This document shows, one piece after another, positions 34,490-38,902 of a stretch of 38,902 nt of DNA. Made by a program: the position numbers and the translations under genes. The DNA lies in assembly GCA_902552475.1 (NCBI GenBank), contig CACDJC010000009.1:1-38902 (forward strand), given 5' to 3'. The stretch's first letter is position 1. Each line of letters opens with the position of its first letter. Source of the DNA: an uncultured Pelagibacteraceae bacterium. GTDB taxonomy: Bacteria; Pseudomonadota; Alphaproteobacteria; Pelagibacterales; Pelagibacteraceae. Under the pieces are notes generated by a model. That model had not been told where the DNA came from and did no database searches. It was given only the letters and a program-made list of their open reading frames with translations.

Positions 34490-36794
34490 TTTGATTTTTT
34501 ATTTTATTTTTAATTTTATTAATACTCATTAAAATTCTTTCTGGAGTTGCTGGTGCATTAAGTTTTGGTGCAATGTTATAATTTCCAATTGAGGCAACTG
34601 CATCTTTAATTGCATAAAAAACACTCATAGCCAACATTAATGGAGGTTCTCCAGTTGTTTTTGCTTTGTTTACTACTTTCTCTTTATTTAAACCCTCTTT
34701 AAAAATTTCAACATTAAATTTTTTAGGAATATCACTTACTGCAGGTATTTTGTATGTTGATGGAGAAAAAGTCGTAATTTGACCATTAGATTTCCAATTC
34801 AATTCTTCAATTGTTAACCATCCTTGTCCTTGAACAAAACCACCTTCTATCTGACCCAATTCGAGAGCTGGATTAATTGGTTTTCCAGCATCATGTAAAA
34901 TATCAACTCTTTCTAAAACATTTTCACCAGTTAATGTATCTATTGTTACTTCAGAAACAGCAGCGCCATAACAAAAATATAGGAAAGGTCTTCCTTTAAA
35001 TCTTTTTTTATTAAAGTTTATTTTTGGTGTTGAATAAAAACCTGATGACGAAAGAGATACTCTATTTAGATAAGCTTCTTGAATAATTTTTCTAAATTCA
35101 AAACTTCTATTACCGAATTTTATATATTGATCTTTATATTCTGCTTCATGATTATAAATTTTGTAATTTTTTTTTATAAAATTTTCTAAATTTGTTTTAA
35201 TTTTTTCAACAGCATTTAATGCAGCCGCGCCATTTAAGTCTGTTGTTGAAGAAGCTGCACTTGCAGAAGTGTTTGGAACTTTTGATGTATTTGTCGATGA
35301 AATATGAACCAAACTGTAAGGTAACCCAAAAGAATTAGCAACAAGCTGTGCAATTTTGGTATGTGTGCCTTGCCCCATTTCTATTCCACCATGATTTAGA
35401 TGTACACTTCCATCAGTATAAATATGAACTAGTGCTCCAGCTTGATTTAAGTGTATTGTTGTAAATGAAATTCCAAATTTTACAGGGGTTATCGCTATGC
35501 CTTTCTTTTTAAATTTATTTTTTTCATTAAATTTTTTTATCTCTAAATATCTTTTTTTATAATTTGATTTTTTTTCTAACTTTCTAAATATTTCATTAAT
35601 TACATTGTCTTTAATACTCATTCCATAATGAGTTATATTTTTTTTATTATTTTGATAAAAATTTTTTTTTCTAATTTCTAGTGGATCTTTGTTTAAATAT
35701 CTTGCAATATTGTCCACAATATTTTCAATTACCATCATGCCTTGGTTTCCCCCAAAACCTCTAAAAGCTGTTGAAGAGCAAATATTTGTTTTACATAAAT
35801 AATTAGTTACTTCAATATCTGGAATATAATATGCATTATCTATATGAAGCAATGCACGCTCGTTGATTGCTGCAGATAAATCAGCTGACATTCCACAATT
35901 TGAAGATAAATTTACTTTTAAACCTTTTATAACTCCATCATCATTAAAACCAACTTCATATTCAGAAAAAAACTCATGTCTTTTTCCAGTTAAAATTATA
36001 TCATCATCCCTGTCTAATCTTAGTTTTACTGGCTTGCCTGTTTTTCTTGCCAACAATGAACATACGCATGCAGTCATAAAATTAGTTTCTTTTCCTCCAA
36101 AACCACCTCCTATTCTTCTGACTACTACATTAACTGAATTGCTTTTTTGATTTAACATTTTTGCAATTAATTGTTGTGTTTCAGATGGATGTTGTGTTGA
36201 ACTATAAACTAAAAGATTATTATCCTCTTTAGGTATTACAAAAGCTGCTTGGCCCTCTAAATAAAAATGTTCTTGGCTTCCTGTTGTAAAATTCCCCTTT
36301 AAACTATTTTTAGATGCTTTTATTTTATTTGATGGATTGCCTTTTTTAATTTTCCTTGGTTTAAACAAAAAATTTTTTTTCTTTAAGGCATCTTTAATTC
36401 TAATTATTGGTTTTAAATCTCTATATAAAATTTTAGCTTTTAATACAGCTTTTCTTGCAAGCTCAGTAGAAGTGGCAGCTACAGCAAATAATGGCTGGCC
36501 GTAAAACTCTACTTTATTTTTTGGAAATATAGGATCTCCATCAAAAACTGGCCCAACATCATTTCTTCCAGGAATATCATTGAAAGTAACAACTGAAATA
36601 ACACCATTACTTTTATAAACTTCACTTAAATCGATTTTTTTAACTATCGCATGTGCTTTTTTACTTAAACCAATTGCTCCATATAAAGTGCCTTTTGGTT
36701 CTTGAATATCATCTGTATATTCGGCAAATCCACTAACATGTTTATAAGCACTGTCGTGTGGTCTAATTTCTTCAATAAAATTTTCTTTGCTCAT
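34479..36794 (-). CDS. xdhB: Xanthine dehydrogenase, molybdopterin-binding subunit
   Basis: Large catalytic subunit of XDH, 771 residues, oxidising hypoxanthine or xanthine to urate. It matches the two-subunit bacterial type (Rhodobacter XdhB is a similar length). Mo-site blocks are RRIGGGFGGKE (Glu facing the substrate), AFRGFGGNQGM (substrate Arg), the Gln-containing HLNHGGIEMGQG, and the C-terminal TGEPPLMLA (catalytic Glu). The N-terminal HVSGFAEYTDDI and PGRNDVGPVFDGDPIFP are also typical. It starts one base after xdhA. The molybdenum cofactor chaperone XdhC is not seen in the window. Confidence 0.96.
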   Translation of the reverse strand: MSKENFIEEIRPHDSAYKHVSGFAEYTDDIQEPKGTLYGAIGLSKKAHAIVKKIDLSEVYKSNGVISVVTFNDIPGRNDVGPVFDGDPIFPKNKVEFYGQPLFAVAATSTELARKAVLKAKILYRDLKPIIRIKDALKKKNFLFKPRKIKKGNPSNKIKASKNSLKGNFTTGSQEHFYLEGQAAFVIPKEDNNLLVYSSTQHPSETQQLIAKMLNQKSNSVNVVVRRIGGGFGGKETNFMTACVCSLLARKTGKPVKLRLDRDDDIILTGKRHEFFSEYEVGFNDDGVIKGLKVNLSSNCGMSADLSAAINERALLHIDNAYYIPDIEVTNYLCKTNICSSTAFRGFGGNQGMMVIENIVDNIARYLNKDPLEIRKKNFYQNNKKNITHYGMSIKDNVINEIFRKLEKKSNYKKRYLEIKKFNEKNKFKKKGIAITPVKFGISFTTIHLNQAGALVHIYTDGSVHLNHGGIEMGQGTHTKIAQLVANSFGLPYSLVHISSTNTSKVPNTSASAASSTTDLNGAAALNAVEKIKTNLENFIKKNYKIYNHEAEYKDQYIKFGNRSFEFRKIIQEAYLNRVSLSSSGFYSTPKINFNKKRFKGRPFLYFCYGAAVSEVTIDTLTGENVLERVDILHDAGKPINPALELGQIEGGFVQGQGWLTIEELNWKSNGQITTFSPSTYKIPAVSDIPKKFNVEIFKEGLNKEKVVNKAKTTGEPPLMLAMSVFYAIKDAVASIGNYNIAPKLNAPATPERILMSINKIKNKIKNQNGR

Positions 36795-38231
36795 TTAAAT
36801 AACTCTAGTTAATTTTTTTGTATTTATTTCTACAAAACATTTAATTAATAAATTTTTAGCTACCTCTAACCTATATTCTTTACTTGCTCTCATATCGCCA
36901 ATCGGCATAAAATCTTTCTCTAAATAATCTTTTGCTTTTATAAAAGTATTAATTGTTAATTGTTTATTTTTAAGAATTTCTTCACATGCTCTTGCTCTTT
37001 TTGGTACTGCTGCCATACCCCCATAGGCAATATATGCTTGCTTAATTTTATTATTGATAATTTCAAAATTGAAGGAACCGCAGATTGATGAAATATCATC
37101 ATCAAATCTCTTTGATATTTTGAATGCTTTAAAAATATTTTTCTTAAATAATGGTATTTTTATTGAACGGATAAATTCATTTTTTTTAAGTTTTGTTTTT
37201 CTATAACCAATAAAAAAATTATTGATTGATACTAATTTTCTTTTATTTATACCTTCAATTAAGACCTCTGCATTTAGAGATAATAAAATTGGTAAAGTAT
37301 CACCAATTGGCGATGCAGTAGCAATATTTCCACCTATTGTGCCAACACTTCTTATCTGAACAGATCCATATCTTTTTAATACTAAATAAAAATCTGGGTA
37401 ATATTTTTTAATTTCATTTTCAAATTCAAGTAAAGAAGTTGTGGCCCCTACCTCAATATAATTTTTATTGACTCTAATAAAATCTAATTCTCTTATTTCT
37501 TTTAAGTTTACTATACTTGATATTTCTTTTCTTTCTTTTGTTACTGTTAAAGATAAATCCGTTCCTCCGGCAAGAAAACTTAAGTTTGAATTTTTTTTAA
37601 TAATATTTTTTAATTCTTTAATTGTTTTAGGAGAAAAAAACTTTTTATTCTCATTATTAATATAAATATTTTTTGTTTTAATTTTTTTTAAAAGTTTAAT
37701 AACTTTACTTTTATTTTTACTAAACTCATCTTTTTTATCTACTTTATTTAAACTTTTGGCTGCATCAATTATTGGTCTATAACCAGTACAACGGCATAAA
37801 TTTCCTGAAATTGAATCTTTTATTAACTCACCGTCGTAACTTTTATTATTTTTAAACATTGAGAATAAAGACATAACAAAACCCGGAGTACAAAAACCAC
37901 ATTGTGATCCATGAAATTTAACCATTGCATCTTGAACTGGATGTAGCTTCCCATCATTAGAAACTAAATCTTCAACAATCAAAAGTTGTTTGCCGTTCAA
38001 AGATGGAACAAATGAAATACAAGAGTTTATGGCACTGTATTTTACTTCACCATTTACTAATTCGCCAAGCACTACAGTGCATGCACCACAACCACCTTCG
38101 GCACATCCTTCTTTCGTGCCAGTTTTTTTTAGTTCTGTTCGTATATAATTAAGTATTGTTTGATTTGGATCCGGATTATTAATTTCTAAAATTTTATCAT
38201 TCAATAAAAATTTGACAGTGTCTGATATCAC
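36795..38231 (-). CDS. xdhA: Xanthine dehydrogenase, iron-sulfur/FAD subunit
   Basis: Small subunit of XDH, 478 residues, passing electrons from the Mo site to FAD and NAD+. The plant-type [2Fe-2S] cluster uses Cys43, 48, 51 and 71 (GCAEGGCGAC...SC). The second cluster uses Cys111, 114, 146 and 148 (QCGFCTPG and NLCRCTGYRPI). The FAD domain starts near 205 with SFLAGGTDL and RSVGTIGGNIATASPIGD. The start is a GTG at 38231 directly after the uraH stop, with xdhB adjacent downstream, so the three are tightly coupled. All cluster ligands are intact. Confidence 0.96.
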   Translation of the reverse strand: MISDTVKFLLNDKILEINNPDPNQTILNYIRTELKKTGTKEGCAEGGCGACTVVLGELVNGEVKYSAINSCISFVPSLNGKQLLIVEDLVSNDGKLHPVQDAMVKFHGSQCGFCTPGFVMSLFSMFKNNKSYDGELIKDSISGNLCRCTGYRPIIDAAKSLNKVDKKDEFSKNKSKVIKLLKKIKTKNIYINNENKKFFSPKTIKELKNIIKKNSNLSFLAGGTDLSLTVTKERKEISSIVNLKEIRELDFIRVNKNYIEVGATTSLLEFENEIKKYYPDFYLVLKRYGSVQIRSVGTIGGNIATASPIGDTLPILLSLNAEVLIEGINKRKLVSINNFFIGYRKTKLKKNEFIRSIKIPLFKKNIFKAFKISKRFDDDISSICGSFNFEIINNKIKQAYIAYGGMAAVPKRARACEEILKNKQLTINTFIKAKDYLEKDFMPIGDMRASKEYRLEVAKNLLIKCFVEINTKKLTRVI

Positions 38232-38582
38232 TTAACTACCTCTATAAGTAGAATAACTCCAAGGTGAAACTAGTAAAGGAACATGGTAATGTTCCGAAGG
38301 ATTTGAAATACCAAATCTAATTACTACATCATCAAGAAAAGGAATATCTTTATCTGAAGATATATTTTTAAAATAATCACCAATATTAAAAATTAATTCA
38401 TATTTTCCTTTAATAAAATTTTCTCCCTCCACTAAAGGAGAGTCCGCTCTTCCATCATTGTTTAACTTCACTGAAGTTATTTTTTTTCTTTCTGAATTAC
38501 TGATATAATACAAATTAACAGAAATTCCTTTGCCAGGTTTGCCTGAATATACATCTAAAACATGAGTTGTTAGCTTTGTCAT
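38232..38582 (-). CDS. uraH: 5-Hydroxyisourate hydrolase (transthyretin-like)
   Basis: Converts 5-hydroxyisourate to OHCU. The 116 residues are the standard length. The signatures are LTTHVLD with His7 at the N-terminus, the DGRAD arginine block, and the C-terminal EHYHVPLLVSPWSYSTYRGS, with the catalytic His and the terminal Y-R-G-S that separates HIU hydrolases from transthyretins. No signal peptide is seen, so it is cytoplasmic. It is the first gene of the leftward purine operon and is divergent from uraD across 48 bp. Confidence 0.96.
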   Translation of the reverse strand: MTKLTTHVLDVYSGKPGKGISVNLYYISNSERKKITSVKLNNDGRADSPLVEGENFIKGKYELIFNIGDYFKNISSDKDIPFLDDVVIRFGISNPSEHYHVPLLVSPWSYSTYRGS

Positions 38583-38630
38583 AAGATTATAGTATCATTT
38601 AAATTTTAAACTTAAATTATTAAAACTTAA

Positions 38631-38902
38631 ATGAGAACAATAAATAACATTAATGATCTTAACAAGTCTGATTTTTTATCAGTATTTGGTAATGTTTTTG
38701 AAAAAACTGAGTCTGTGGCTTTAGAAACTTTTGAATTGAAACCATTCAAAGATTTTAATGATATTATTTTAAAAATGCTAAATATATATGAAGCTTATGG
38801 GAAGGACAAAATATTGGAAATTTTGAACTCACATCCTGAGCTAGCTGTTGCAAAAAAATTAACCTCAGAGTCTAAATCAGAACAAGCTTCAGCAAAATTA
38901 AA
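38631..38902 (+). CDS. uraD: OHCU decarboxylase (5' part)
   Basis: Makes (S)-allantoin from OHCU. The gene starts at the ATG at 38631 and runs off the right edge, with 90 residues visible. The segment NSHPELAVAKKLTSESKSEQ (about 66-85) holds the HP motif of the catalytic His, the LT-x-ES block and the SxxEQ site of the family; the N-terminal FLSVFGNVFEKTESVALETFELKPF also fits. The whole protein should be about 160-170 residues unless fused to another domain, which cannot be seen. It faces away from uraH, so the two last steps flank a shared 48-bp promoter region. Confidence 0.9.
   Translation, partial: MRTINNINDLNKSDFLSVFGNVFEKTESVALETFELKPFKDFNDIILKMLNIYEAYGKDKILEILNSHPELAVAKKLTSESKSEQASAKL

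Overview
The window has the hallmarks of a streamlined marine alphaproteobacterium of the SAR11 / Pelagibacterales group. It is very AT-rich, spacers are tiny, many stop and start codons overlap (TAATG, ATGA), proteins are Lys/Asn/Ile-rich, and there are no insertion sequences, phage genes, CRISPR arrays or recognisable RNA genes. The taxonomic call is inferred from composition and gene content; no marker gene was compared.

Layout. 1-9234 is core metabolism: the 3' part of an LpxL/HtrB acyltransferase, a DUF2093 gene, purD-rsmD, then a compact leftward run (HAD phosphatase, ribF, ileS, lspA, a DUF3035/BamF-like lipoprotein, pgi). 9303-11382 is groES-groEL with a clear terminator. 11409-14909 holds an exported membrane-anchored protein, a HupE/UreJ-type metal permease, a YczE-type membrane protein, a DUF6134-like exported protein and a TerB/J-domain protein. 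14906-17928 is isocitrate lyase (aceA) divergent from a ScfR/RamB-type regulator, separated by a 323-bp region with two copies of an operator-like module and a 53-residue ORF. 17945-25366 holds a Lys-rich coiled-coil protein, cfa, a DHDPS-superfamily aldolase, a GT9 glycosyltransferase, a membrane J-domain protein, oligopeptidase B and a small heat-shock protein. The last has a sigma-32-like promoter and a ROSE-like RNA thermometer at its ribosome binding site.

25411-38902 is a purine acquisition and degradation island. It contains an NCS2 xanthine/urate-type permease; a five-gene rightward operon with a deaminase, a two-domain ABC ATPase, two permeases and a BMP-family binding protein; and a six-gene leftward operon of uraH, xdhA, xdhB, guaD, puuD and gpt. 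The 5' part of uraD is divergent at the right edge. Together these encode uptake of purines or nucleosides, guanine to xanthine (GuaD), xanthine to urate (XdhAB), urate to 5-hydroxyisourate (PuuD), then HIU to OHCU (UraH) to allantoin (UraD). A salvage branch returns xanthine/guanine to nucleotides (Gpt). The likely purpose is nitrogen and carbon from dissolved purines.

Most worth a second look: the ROSE-like thermometer of the hsp20 gene; the twin operator modules and small ORF between aceA and its regulator; PuuD without its cytochrome c domain; the unassigned zinc deaminase in the purine transporter operon; and the neighbouring exported proteins predicted to start with histidine after signal cleavage.
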